Source of the DNA: an uncultured Pseudomonadales bacterium
GTDB lineage: Bacteria; Pseudomonadota; Gammaproteobacteria; Pseudomonadales; Cellvibrionaceae
DNA: 11,867 nucleotides
Assembly: GCA_938048505.1 (NCBI GenBank)
Contig: CALIUX010000262.1
Coordinates: 1 to 11,867 of the forward strand
Reading direction: 5' to 3'
Both the position numbers and the translations under genes were made by a program. The notes under the pieces are model-generated. The model worked only from the letters and a program-made list of their open reading frames with translations, did no database searches and was not told where the DNA came from. This document shows, one piece after another, positions 1 through 7,646 of the stretch; the first letter of the stretch is position 1; every line of letters begins with the position of its first letter.

Positions 1-1
1 C

Positions 2-32
2 AGCCATGATTAACCCATTCAGGGCTTTTTTT
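2..32 (+). terminator. Possible terminator tail of an upstream gene at the window edge
   Basis: AGCC (2-5) can pair with GGCT (23-26), and CCC (14-16) can alternatively pair with GGG (22-24). A run of seven T follows at 26-32. This resembles the 3' end of a rho-independent terminator, but the visible stem is short and the left flank is cut off by the window edge. The upstream gene might be glnA, which often precedes glnL, but none of it is visible. Confidence 0.35.
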
Positions 33-220
33 GTGGATCAATATCAATAAAATATTAGCCATATCATATCTAGAGCTCCATTCTCTATAGCTCTTCCTTT
101 CTGCAGCAAAGCTGCCTGTACTGAAAATACCTGATATTTCTTAAGGTACACCCATTGCTTATTTGGCACCGTTTTATCTCAAGCCTGTACCACCTTTACC
201 TCTCAAGTTAAAAACAGCCA
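33..220. other. Noncoding stretch with small inverted repeats
   Basis: No credible coding region is seen here. Two short inverted repeats are present: AGAGCT (72-77) with AGCTCT (89-94), and GCAGC-AAA-GCTGC at 103-115. Neither is followed by a T-run, so they are not convincing terminators. They could be structures in the 3' end of an upstream transcript. The segment separates the left-edge T-tract from the NtrC-type sites of the glnL leader. Confidence 0.4.
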
Positions 221-237
221 AGCACCAATTTAAAGCA
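221..237 (+). promoter_or_regulatory. NtrC-type binding site, distal copy
   Basis: The 17 bases AGCACCAATTTAAAGCA fit the NtrC dyad TGCACYA-N3-TGGTGCA in 6 of 7 positions on the left and 4 of 7 on the right. The centre is at 229, about 139 bp upstream of the predicted sigma-54 start site. It lies 23 bp, roughly two helical turns, from the neighbouring site. That is the arrangement expected for cooperative binding of NtrC dimers at an enhancer. Confidence 0.45.
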
Positions 238-243
238 TTATTT

Positions 244-260
244 TGCACCAAAAAAATGCA
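244..260 (+). promoter_or_regulatory. NtrC-type binding site, proximal copy
   Basis: The 17 bases TGCACCAAAAAAATGCA match the left NtrC half-site TGCACCA perfectly and end in the TGCA core of the right half (4 of 7). The centre is at 252, about 116 bp upstream of the predicted transcription start. E. coli glnAp2 has its two strong NtrC sites at about -108 and -140, so the geometry here is very similar. Feedback by NtrC on ntrBC is inferred from this. Confidence 0.55.
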
Positions 261-340
261 AGAATAGCACTCAAAAATGATGGAGCGATGCCTTACCTGC
301 ATGGCGCCTCACGCTAAGAGCTCATTCCAATGTTGTCGAA

Positions 341-357
341 CTGGTTTGATACTTGCT
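341..357 (+). promoter_or_regulatory. Predicted sigma-54 (-24/-12) promoter of glnLG
   Basis: CTGGTTTGATACTTGCT aligns with the RpoN consensus YTGGCACGNNNNTTGCW everywhere except the CAC triplet. The invariant GG (343-344) and GC (355-356) are separated by exactly 10 bases, as required. Transcription would start near 368, giving a leader of about 19 nt before the ATG at 387. The two upstream NtrC-type dyads support the call. No comparably good sigma-70 promoter was found directly before the gene. Confidence 0.55.
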
Positions 358-386
358 AGTTTGGGTTATATCTTAGAGATCAAATA

Positions 387-1460
387 ATGGTTGAATACAC
401 ACATTACAAACACATTCTTGATAACCTCTTAACGGCCGTTATTGTTGTCGACGAAACGCTTACCCTTCAATATCTTAATAACTCGGCAGAGATTCTTATT
501 TGTGCCAGTGGCGGACAAGCGGTTGGGCGAGAACTCGCCGACTTTGTGCGCGAGCAAGGTGTTGACCCCTCTCAATTTGTTCATACCCTTGAAAACAACG
601 AATCCTATACCAAACGCTATGCGAAATGGCGCTTGCATACGGGCGATGAGATAACGGTTGATTACTCCGTTGAGTCCAATGAAGAAACCGACTGTTTCCA
701 TATTGAAGTTCAGCCTTTAGACCGTCTTATTCGCATCAGCAAAGACGAAGCAATGCTGTCTGCGCAAGAAACTTCGCGCAGTCTCATGCGTAGCCTTGCT
801 CATGAAATCAAAAACCCCTTAGGCGGTATAAGAGGTGCAGCGCAGCTATTAAGCAGAGAGTTTGGGGATAGTGACTTAAACGAATACACACGCATCATCA
901 TTGATGAGACAGACCGTTTAAGGGATCTCGTCGATCGCATGCTTGGGCCGCGTGTTCCCTCTGTGCGCAAGCCCACCAATATTCATGATGCACTTGAGCA
1001 TGTCGCGGCTGTAATTGATGTCGAAGCAGAGCATCGCGTTAAGATTATTCGAGATTATGATCCGAGTATCCCTGACCTAATTGGTGATCGCGGGCAAATT
1101 ATCCAGGCATTACTTAACATCTGCCGCAATGCACTACAGGCTCTGCAAGAAAACAATACGGTTTCACCTGAAATACGCCTCAAAACCCGAATACAGAGAC
1201 GCTTTACCATAGGACGCAAGCATCATGCACTGATCGCACGCGCCACAATTACTGACAATGGCCCAGGTATTGAACCAGATCTCATTAGCAATATCTTTTT
1301 CCCGATGATCACGGGTCGAGCAGAAGGGACTGGCTTGGGTCTTGCTATAACACAGAACTTAATTAATCAACATGAAGGACTCGTTGAGTGTCAAAGCTCA
1401 CCCGGCGAGACAATGTTTACGTTATACCTTCCATTGGATACTGACTATGCCGAAACCTAA
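387..1460 (+). CDS. glnL: Nitrogen regulation sensor histidine kinase/phosphatase NtrB (GlnL)
   Basis: This 357-residue cytoplasmic kinase is expected to phosphorylate NtrC when nitrogen is limiting and, with PII protein, to dephosphorylate it when nitrogen is plentiful. There are no membrane segments. An N-terminal PAS domain (about 6-110) holds a typical LLTAVIVVD start. The phosphoacceptor region LAHEIKNPLGG places the active histidine at H139. The ATP-binding domain shows the N box around N248, the G1 box DNGPGI (290-295) and the G2 box GTGLGLA (314-320). The length is usual for the family. The start is set by the alignment of the PAS domain and a weak GAG Shine-Dalgarno element at 376-378. 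The stop overlaps glnG by 14 bp, implying translational coupling. Family identity is very secure. Confidence 0.96.
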   Translation: MVEYTHYKHILDNLLTAVIVVDETLTLQYLNNSAEILICASGGQAVGRELADFVREQGVDPSQFVHTLENNESYTKRYAKWRLHTGDEITVDYSVESNEETDCFHIEVQPLDRLIRISKDEAMLSAQETSRSLMRSLAHEIKNPLGGIRGAAQLLSREFGDSDLNEYTRIIIDETDRLRDLVDRMLGPRVPSVRKPTNIHDALEHVAAVIDVEAEHRVKIIRDYDPSIPDLIGDRGQIIQALLNICRNALQALQENNTVSPEIRLKTRIQRRFTIGRKHHALIARATITDNGPGIEPDLISNIFFPMITGRAEGTGLGLAITQNLINQHEGLVECQSSPGETMFTLYLPLDTDYAET

Positions 1461-2865
1461 CTATGTTTGGATTATTGACGATGATAAGTCGATTCGTTGG
1501 GTATTGGAAAAAGCCTTGCAACAAGCAGGCATCCATACCGAAAGCTTTGACAGCGCCGACCGCGCCCTAAGCCGCTTAAAAATCGAGCAGCCTGATGCAA
1601 TCATCAGTGATGTGCGTATGCCGGGAACTGACGGCCTATCTATGCTCTCAGCGCTAAGTAACAAACACCCGCAGCTACCGGTTGTTATCATTACAGCCCA
1701 CTCCGATCTTGACAGTGCCGTAGCGGCTTACCAAGGCGGTGCGTTTGAGTATTTACCCAAGCCGTTTGATATTGATGAAGCGGTTGCCGTCACGCAGCGT
1801 GCACTGGCCCATACAGCGGAACAAACAATAGAAGCACCCGCTTTAGCAACACCCGAAACACAAGACATTATTGGTGAAGCCCCTGCTATGCAGGAAGTCT
1901 TTAGAGCAATAGGTCGCTTATCGCAGTCCAACATCACCGTTTTAATTAATGGGGAATCCGGTACCGGTAAAGAGCTTGTCGCTAATGCACTGCATACACA
2001 TAGCCCACGTAAAGAAGGACCGTTTATTGCGCTCAATATGGCCGCGATCCCTCGCGACCTTATTGAATCAGAGCTTTTTGGGCATGAAAAAGGAGCCTTC
2101 ACAGGCGCCAGCGGCGTCAGACAAGGCCGGTTTCAACAAGCCGATGGTGGAACCCTATTTTTAGATGAAATTGGGGATATGCCAGCCGAAACGCAGACAC
2201 GTTTACTTCGTGTGCTAGCAGACGGTGAGTTTTACCGTGTAGGTGGCCACACGCCCGTTAAAGTGAATGTACGCATTATTGCCGCAACCCACCAAGACTT
2301 AGAACAGTTGGTTAAAGGCGGGGCATTTCGCGAAGACTTATTCCATCGCTTAAACGTCATTCGTATTCACTTGCCTAAGCTATCTGAACGCCGCGAAGAC
2401 ATCCCTCAATTGGCTCGTCACTTTTTAGGTTCAGCAGCAAAAGAGCTTGATGTCGAAGCCAAAGTTCTAACGCATGATGCCGAAAAGTACCTCTCAAAAC
2501 TAGAGTGGCCAGGCAATGTGCGTCAGCTCGAAAACACTTGCCGCTGGATTACCGTCATGGCCTCTGGCCGCGAAGTCCATGTGCAAGATTTGCCACCCGA
2601 ATTAATGGAACGCTCAGAAATCGAGATGCCCGCAGGCGATTGGGATAAAGCCCTACGTCATTGGGCCGAGCAATCTTTAGCACGCGGCGAACACGATATC
2701 TTAAGCGAAGCCGTACCCACTTTTGAGCGCGCATTAATCGAAACCGCATTGAAACACACCGCCGGACGTAAACGCGACGCTGCCAATTTACTGGGCTGGG
2801 GGCGTAATACGTTGACGCGTAAACTTAAAGAGTTAGGGATGTCTGATAGTGATGATGCGGCGTAG
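1447..2865 (+). CDS. glnG: Nitrogen regulation response regulator NtrC (GlnG), sigma-54 activator
   Basis: This 472-residue protein is the partner of NtrB and activates RpoN promoters of nitrogen-assimilation genes. The receiver domain (about 5-120) has the acidic pair D12/D13, phosphorylation site D55 in SDVRMPG, T83 and K105. The AAA+ domain has Walker A GESGTGKE (169-176), the sigma-54 contact loop GAFTGA (216-221) and Walker B LFLDE (D240/E241), with arginine-rich sensor motifs further on. A Fis-type helix-turn-helix ends the protein (about 430-468, AANLLGWGRNTLTRKLKEL). The open frame extends upstream to an ATG at 1372, but that lies inside glnL and adds 25 residues the family lacks; the ATG at 1447 gives the canonical MxxxxVWIIDDD start. 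All catalytic residues are intact. Confidence 0.97.
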   Translation: MPKPNYVWIIDDDKSIRWVLEKALQQAGIHTESFDSADRALSRLKIEQPDAIISDVRMPGTDGLSMLSALSNKHPQLPVVIITAHSDLDSAVAAYQGGAFEYLPKPFDIDEAVAVTQRALAHTAEQTIEAPALATPETQDIIGEAPAMQEVFRAIGRLSQSNITVLINGESGTGKELVANALHTHSPRKEGPFIALNMAAIPRDLIESELFGHEKGAFTGASGVRQGRFQQADGGTLFLDEIGDMPAETQTRLLRVLADGEFYRVGGHTPVKVNVRIIAATHQDLEQLVKGGAFREDLFHRLNVIRIHLPKLSERREDIPQLARHFLGSAAKELDVEAKVLTHDAEKYLSKLEWPGNVRQLENTCRWITVMASGREVHVQDLPPELMERSEIEMPAGDWDKALRHWAEQSLARGEHDILSEAVPTFERALIETALKHTAGRKRDAANLLGWGRNTLTRKLKELGMSDSDDAA

Positions 2866-2903
2866 ATGATACGCCAGCAAAACCGATACGCTACAAATAG
2901 TTA

Positions 2904-2951
2904 GCCATTGCATTGCGGTTGTATGGATTCAATACGACTCAATGCAATAGC
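2904..2951. terminator. Long imperfect hairpin after glnG, possible bidirectional transcription end
   Basis: The outer arms 2904-2915 and 2940-2951 pair over 12 positions with one mismatch (C2906/A2949). The inner arms GTTGTAT (2918-2924) and ATACGAC (2932-2938) pair over 7 positions with one G-U, leaving a 7-base loop. The stem lies between the convergent glnG and hydroxylase genes, where a shared terminator is expected. No good T-run follows on either strand, so it may instead be a transcript-end stabilising structure. Confidence 0.45.
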
Positions 2952-3007
2952 ACAGCTTTTGGATATTTTATAAAAATCGGTGCTATTAAATCAATATGGT
3001 AAATGAA

Positions 3008-3037
3008 TATGGCAAAACAGCTATTAATGCTGCCATA
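3008..3037 (-). terminator. Inverted repeat just after the hydroxylase gene stop
   Basis: TATGGCA (3008-3014) and TGCCATA (3031-3037) are perfect 7-base inverted arms. CAGC/GCTG offers an alternative inner pairing. The repeat lies 25 bp past the hydroxylase stop on the minus strand. The following minus-strand bases are AT-rich but contain no real T-run, so termination here is only plausible. Confidence 0.3.
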
Positions 3038-3062
3038 AATCACAAGGAAGGTTGAATAATAA

Positions 3063-3944
3063 TCACCGTAAACCAAAAGTCAGATTTTGCTTTTTACCCG
3101 CCGGCAACCATGATTTAAATACTCTATCCCATACGGCTAAAACAGAACCGTAGTTTTGATTAAAATGGAGAGGGTTAGTGCTGTGGTGGAGCTGATGTTG
3201 TGCAGGGCTAATAAACCACTTTTCAACTAAACCAAAGCTCAACCAGATATGACTGTGGCGCAAATTGGCGGCGGCTAAATTGAAGAAAAAGCCTACTGCA
3301 TCCACACCGAGGATTTGCCATCCACTGACATTCCCGCCCCACAAGTAAATAAACACACCGCTCACACAGCCAAACACCAATGTGCCGCGCACATAATAGA
3401 GTGACATCTCAATAGGGTGGATACGAAACAGTGTCAAAGGCGTTAAAACGGTAGCACTGTGATGGGTGCGATGAAAGCGCCACAAAAAAGGCACTTGATG
3501 CATAAGGCGGTGCAAGCTGTAACGGCTCAAGTCTTCGATGAAGAGAAAGGTAAGCGTATACAACGTCATCATCAAAATAGGCGGAGGCACTGGGATATCT
3601 TGCGGCCCAAAACTACCATGAAGAAAACGCACAACTATCAATGTAAAAGCTAAATGTCCGCCTAAGAGTGGCACGATCGCAATGACTTTTATCAGGCTAT
3701 TAAAAAACCAATAACCTATATCATGTAAGCTAGAGGTCGATAAAAAATATTGGCTCGAGAAAAACTCAGCTAACCAAGTCTGCCACGCAAACTGCCGCTC
3801 ACGCAACGTTAGAACGAGCAAAGCAAGCGCAATAGCCAACAACATAAATGGCCAGTAAATGCGGCGAGATGGGTCAACAAAAGCATCCACAGGCATTGCC
3901 AACGCCTGCCATAGTTGCGCTTTTAGATGAAGTAGCTCGCCCAT
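3063..3944 (-). CDS. Fatty acid hydroxylase/sterol desaturase-family membrane protein
   Basis: This 293-residue integral membrane protein has the eight-histidine signature of the non-haem di-iron FA_hydroxylase superfamily: HRLMH (H145, H149), HRTHH (H158, H161, H162) and HQLHH (H250, H253, H254). Additional histidines lie at H176 and in NLRHSH (H230, H232). Hydrophobic segments lie at about 29-47, 81-105, 121-137 and 183-202, with the histidine clusters on the cytoplasmic side in known members. Members hydroxylate or desaturate lipids using O2; the substrate here cannot be read from sequence. It begins 59 bp after the receptor gene stop on the same strand, so co-transcription is likely. The Shine-Dalgarno sequence before the chosen ATG is weak, and a second in-frame ATG at 3896 is possible. 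The family is clear; the specific reaction is unknown. Confidence 0.85.
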   Translation of the reverse strand: MGELLHLKAQLWQALAMPVDAFVDPSRRIYWPFMLLAIALALLVLTLRERQFAWQTWLAEFFSSQYFLSTSSLHDIGYWFFNSLIKVIAIVPLLGGHLAFTLIVVRFLHGSFGPQDIPVPPPILMMTLYTLTFLFIEDLSRYSLHRLMHQVPFLWRFHRTHHSATVLTPLTLFRIHPIEMSLYYVRGTLVFGCVSGVFIYLWGGNVSGWQILGVDAVGFFFNLAAANLRHSHIWLSFGLVEKWFISPAQHQLHHSTNPLHFNQNYGSVLAVWDRVFKSWLPAGKKQNLTFGLR

Positions 3945-4003
3945 AAAATAAACCCAGGAGCCCCTAAGCCGCTTTCACGCACTTACCAAAGTAATTAGCG
4001 CAG

Positions 4004-6271
4004 TTAAAACGCATAGGTTACCCCCGCCTTAACAGAGCGAGGCTGATTGGGTCTTGCACCAAAAGGGCGTCGTGAAACAATGACTTGCTTATCAAAAATA
4101 TTTTCAAGCGCTAGTAAATAATCCCAATTATCATTTGGTGTATAACGCAATGCGGCATCCCACAGCGTATGCGAACGCGTAAAGGGGCTGTTAGAGAAGT
4201 CGCCTTGTTCAGCAACTTCTCGCATTCTACTAACGAATTTACTTTCAAGTGTCATTGACCAATTATTTGCCTCAACACCAGTCGAAAGCTTAGCTTGGTG
4301 TGCAGGTGTATAAGGTAGCTCATCACCTGTTGCAACATTGCCCCACTGTGAAAATCGCGATTCGAAAGTATTATCAAATGCAGCATCGGTATAGGTATAA
4401 GTTAATGAGAAAGGAATCGTCCAAGTATTAGGCAATTCAACAGCATAAGATGACGTTATCTCAACACCACTAATAATGGCTTCTCCGCCATTAAACTCTT
4501 CGCCTTGCACACAAGTGGATTCAGACGCACGACAGCGCGCAATCAGATTACTGTAATCACTATAAAAACCAATGACGTCTGTTGTCAGCGCATTGTTTTC
4601 ATATCGAAAACCATATTCATAATTAATACTCTCTTCAGGGTCAGCACCTGAGCCTGCAACACTAGGAGAAAAGCCTTTGTTAACTCCCACAAGCAAACCC
4701 AAAGTATCACTCCACTGATAAAAAGCACCGACTCCCGGAAGAATAACCGAATGCTCACCTTGCTCTAGAGAATTATCATTCAGGAAATCTGTTCGCGTTC
4801 CGTCAATATCTTCAAAACGTAAACCTGCAGTCAACTTGAGCTTGTCCCATTGCACTTCATGATTCGCATAGAGTGCTAACGCACTAACTTCTGATTTATT
4901 TAAGTCACTTGGGCTTTCGGACTCACCGATAAAAACTAATCGGCCATTTTCCATACGGTGCAACAGCGGCTGATGATTCCGCTCGACATAATCTTCATGG
5001 TAACGAATGCCAACACTTGCAGTATGCTCGGCAGAACCCGTTACCCAATGCTGTTCACCCGTTAATTCAATACCTTGCGAGCCGTAAGCACGATCATTAC
5101 TGACAACATTAATGATATCGGCCTCACGCAGACCATCTTGCTGACCCGTTAAAATTGCATACTCATAAGCATAACGCTCAGGATCTTCTAAAACATTTTG
5201 TATGGGAGTTGTACAGTCACTGATCTCCCCAGAAGCCAATTCTGGGCAGGGGAAATTTGTCGAGTTATCAGCATCAAAGGGAGGTTGAAAAAAACCATCA
5301 AAACGTTGCCAATCACGATCAAAACGGTTGATATACGCGCGTGTTGTCAGAGTGAAATTTTCTGTCCACTGTAAAGAGTGAATAGCATGCAACTGTGTAT
5401 GCTCAGAAACAAATTGATCTTCTGATGTTGCGCTATAACGCCTAACAGGATTTTCATTAAAGTCGTTATCGGTTAATCCAAGATACGTTTCATTGCTATC
5501 TTCATCAGCATACCCCAACTTAATAACTAAAGATTGCGGGCGATTAGCTTCGGTCGTTTGCCATTGAAGCTTTGCATTAATATCATTGCGTGCAAACCCT
5601 GTGTCTTTATTATGATTATCAAGCTCTTTAAAACCATCGGCACTAAAGCGTAAAGCATCAACCCAGAAACCCAAACGGCTACCGTCAAGTTCATAAGTAT
5701 TGCCGTAAAAGGCACGGTATTTTTGATAACCATCATTACCGACTGTAGCCGCTATTTCACCACTGGGGGACTCTGGAACAGCGCGGGTAACAAGGTTGAG
5801 TGCCCCGCCAACCGTGTGAGGGCCATACTGTATAGATGATGGTCCTTTAAAGACCTCAACCGCATCCATACGATTCACATTGGGAATATAATAAGCGGCC
5901 GGAGCTGAATAGGGAGACGGCGCAATCAAAATGCCATCTTCCATCAATGTGATTTTTTGGCTTCGATCAGACGTTGCCCCACGAATTCCAATATTGGGGC
6001 GCAGGCCATAGCCATCTTCAAATCGAATATACACACCAGGCACTTGGCCCAGTACATCGGTTAGATCTGTACTATCAAAGGCTTTGATGGCTTCTTCATC
6101 TAAAAAGGCCGCACTGCCTGGTAAAGTGCGAATTGCCTCTGCACCACCCGTCACATAAACCTCCTCAATAATATTACTTGAAGAGGAATCTGACTCGCCA
6201 TGATCAGCATAAGCGGACAAAGACTGTGCAACAGCAACCGATAAAAGCGATTTTAAAAAAAGATTTTTCAT
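4004..6271 (-). CDS. TonB-dependent outer-membrane receptor, FecA (ferric citrate) type
   Basis: This predicted 755-residue outer-membrane receptor imports a metal chelate using TonB energy. A signal peptide (about 1-22, ending AYA) is followed by a poly-Ser segment, a TonB-box-like EEVYVTG (36-42), the plug (about 45-165) and a 22-strand-type barrel ending in GVTYAF with a terminal Phe. Plug motifs such as GLRPNIGIRG, KITLMEDGILIAPSPYSAPAAYY and VEVFKGPSSIQYGPHTVGGALN are characteristic of the FecA/COG4772 group. There is no N-terminal signalling extension, so FecIR-style surface signalling is not expected. Two predicted extracellular Cys pairs (spaced 11 and 7 residues) suggest loop disulfides. 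The open frame begins further upstream at 6322, but the ATG at 6271 has TAAGG eight bases before it and opens directly onto the signal peptide. It starts 10 bp after the imelysin-like gene. Confidence 0.9.
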   Translation of the reverse strand: MKNLFLKSLLSVAVAQSLSAYADHGESDSSSSNIIEEVYVTGGAEAIRTLPGSAAFLDEEAIKAFDSTDLTDVLGQVPGVYIRFEDGYGLRPNIGIRGATSDRSQKITLMEDGILIAPSPYSAPAAYYIPNVNRMDAVEVFKGPSSIQYGPHTVGGALNLVTRAVPESPSGEIAATVGNDGYQKYRAFYGNTYELDGSRLGFWVDALRFSADGFKELDNHNKDTGFARNDINAKLQWQTTEANRPQSLVIKLGYADEDSNETYLGLTDNDFNENPVRRYSATSEDQFVSEHTQLHAIHSLQWTENFTLTTRAYINRFDRDWQRFDGFFQPPFDADNSTNFPCPELASGEISDCTTPIQNVLEDPERYAYEYAILTGQQDGLREADIINVVSNDRAYGSQGIELTGEQHWVTGSAEHTASVGIRYHEDYVERNHQPLLHRMENGRLVFIGESESPSDLNKSEVSALALYANHEVQWDKLKLTAGLRFEDIDGTRTDFLNDNSLEQGEHSVILPGVGAFYQWSDTLGLLVGVNKGFSPSVAGSGADPEESINYEYGFRYENNALTTDVIGFYSDYSNLIARCRASESTCVQGEEFNGGEAIISGVEITSSYAVELPNTWTIPFSLTYTYTDAAFDNTFESRFSQWGNVATGDELPYTPAHQAKLSTGVEANNWSMTLESKFVSRMREVAEQGDFSNSPFTRSHTLWDAALRYTPNDNWDYLLALENIFDKQVIVSRRPFGARPNQPRSVKAGVTYAF

Positions 6272-6281
6272 TGGTGCGGCC

Positions 6282-7562
6282 TTAATCATTATCAGTCTGT
6301 GTACGTTTAGGTAAATCGACATTCACAATCGTGACAAAGTCGGTACGCAACTGATCGGTAATCACTTTGACTAAACCGTGCAAAGTACAATAACTTTTAA
6401 CCGATATATCGGCTTGAGCCGAGGCATCGACACAAGCCGTTTGCCCTTCTGCACTAACTTGCTGCTGAGTCGCTTCAGTAAATAGTGTATTTCCTGATTC
6501 GGCTAATTCGTTGGCAAATTGCAGCGCACGATCAATATTTTGATTAAATAAATCGGCAACTTCAGATTGGTTTTCAAAACGAATAATATCGTCAAAACCT
6601 AAACCATCCGCACCATTAAAAACGGCTTTAAATGCAATAAGGTTATCGATAATGAATCGCAAATTCGACTTCGCAAAACGCGATTCGACTGTAGCAGGGC
6701 ACGCATTCAGTGCGCACGTACTGACCAGAGAAAGAGGCAGAGCAAGCTTTGTGTCTTTGAGTTCTTTTTCTATATAAAACAACGCATCAGAAAGTTGGCT
6801 TAAATGCTCACCTGCATTATTCTCATTCAGGAATAAACTGCGATAATTTTCACCTAGAGGATCCCAGTCACGCTCTAACTGTTGAGTATTGCGAATAACA
6901 TCCTCTGCAATCTCTTCAGCTAGTTGACAGCGTGCTAACTGGCGATCGATTTTGGGCAATGCATTCCAAGATTGTGTTGCCTCAAAACTATCACGACACG
7001 TATGATCGAGAGTCTCCACAAAAAACAAATATTCCAGAGCATCTAGGCCTCGCGTATTATTAGCACGATCTTGAATCGAAAAAGATGCACTACCCACACT
7101 TGCAGCTGATAAATCTATTGCGCATGTGTCTGCTCGATTAGGCGTGGCATAGGAGTAAATACGGTTTCTCAGTGAGCGATCTCGCTCCAATAATGGCCCC
7201 AACCACAAAAGCTCTGCTGCTTGCCAATCCGACATCGCACTTAGCCAGCTTTGCTGCAAATCCATTTGGGCCAGAACAATATTAGCATCGTCAATAGGGG
7301 TATTTTCATTCTGCGCCGTTTGCAGCATCGCACAGTAGCTTTTAGTTTTATTAACCAACTCCTGTGCGGAAACAGTTGTTTTGGCATATACAGGCAAAAT
7401 AATATTATCGGCATAGTTTGCAAGCATCGAGTTAAAGTCAAATCCTCTGGACTCTTGCAGCGCTTGCTCAGATGAACTGCCTGAACCACACCCTACTAAA
7501 TACACACCTATACCAGCAATCAAAAAACGCTTGGCAAGCATTCGACAATATTTAATCATCAT
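6282..7562 (-). CDS. Imelysin (peptidase M75)-like lipoprotein
   Basis: This 426-residue predicted lipoprotein has an n-region and hydrophobic stretch followed by a lipobox LVGC (lipidated Cys25). The body matches imelysin-family patterns: LLWLGPLLERDRSLRNRIY (about 118-136), NNTRGLDALEYLFF (about 168-181) and a late FYIEKELKDTKLALPL helix (262-277). Imelysin-family proteins (IrpA, EfeO, ICMP) are iron-regulated periplasmic or surface proteins linked to metal uptake. The classical GxHxxE motif reads GLDALE here, so the metal-binding His is replaced by Asp. Eight cysteines remain in the mature chain besides Cys25, suggesting disulfides. A purine-rich AAGAGAG lies about 5 bases before the ATG; a second ATG follows immediately. 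The gene is closely coupled to the downstream receptor gene. Confidence 0.82.
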   Translation of the reverse strand: MMIKYCRMLAKRFLIAGIGVYLVGCGSGSSSEQALQESRGFDFNSMLANYADNIILPVYAKTTVSAQELVNKTKSYCAMLQTAQNENTPIDDANIVLAQMDLQQSWLSAMSDWQAAELLWLGPLLERDRSLRNRIYSYATPNRADTCAIDLSAASVGSASFSIQDRANNTRGLDALEYLFFVETLDHTCRDSFEATQSWNALPKIDRQLARCQLAEEIAEDVIRNTQQLERDWDPLGENYRSLFLNENNAGEHLSQLSDALFYIEKELKDTKLALPLSLVSTCALNACPATVESRFAKSNLRFIIDNLIAFKAVFNGADGLGFDDIIRFENQSEVADLFNQNIDRALQFANELAESGNTLFTEATQQQVSAEGQTACVDASAQADISVKSYCTLHGLVKVITDQLRTDFVTIVNVDLPKRTQTDND

Positions 7563-7573
7563 AGATCTCTCTT

Positions 7574-7610
7574 AAAACAAAAAAGCGAAGCCGTATAGCG
7601 GCCTCGCTTT
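7574..7610 (-). terminator. Strong intrinsic terminator between the DUF4856-type and imelysin-like genes
   Basis: On the minus strand AAAGCGAGGCCG pairs with CGGCTTCGCTTT over 12 positions (one G-U wobble), around a 5-base loop CTATA. A T-rich tail TTTTTTGTTTT follows. The stem begins 36 bp after the lipoprotein gene stop, and the T-run ends 11 bp before the next ATG. It is the best terminator in the window. It should end most transcripts of the first gene and let only read-through express the genes behind it. Confidence 0.88.
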
Positions 7611-7646
7611 ACAAAGTACTACATATTGGTAGAAATATGCTTTACT

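Noticed and set aside
164..178. TGGCACC as a second sigma-54 -24 element
   Set aside because: The -24 part is good, but the position of the invariant GC of the -12 element is occupied by AT-rich sequence.
429..701. Antisense and out-of-frame open frames within glnL and glnG (also 442-654, 1461-1691, 1728-2102, 1949-2164, 2555-2749)
   Set aside because: All are shadows of intact, highly recognisable ntrB and ntrC.
1372..1446. Upstream ATG extension of glnG
   Set aside because: The extra 25 residues lie within glnL in another frame and are absent from NtrC proteins; the ATG at 1447 gives the canonical receiver-domain start.
6272..6322. Upstream ATG extension of the receptor gene
   Set aside because: It would overlap the imelysin-like gene and bury the signal peptide; the ATG at 6271 has a well-placed TAAGG and starts the signal peptide.
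7622..7639. CATATT-N6-AATATG inverted repeat after the DUF4856-type stop codon
   Set aside because: Short and AT-only arms that overlap the end of the gene; likely chance, and the adjacent strong terminator explains the region.
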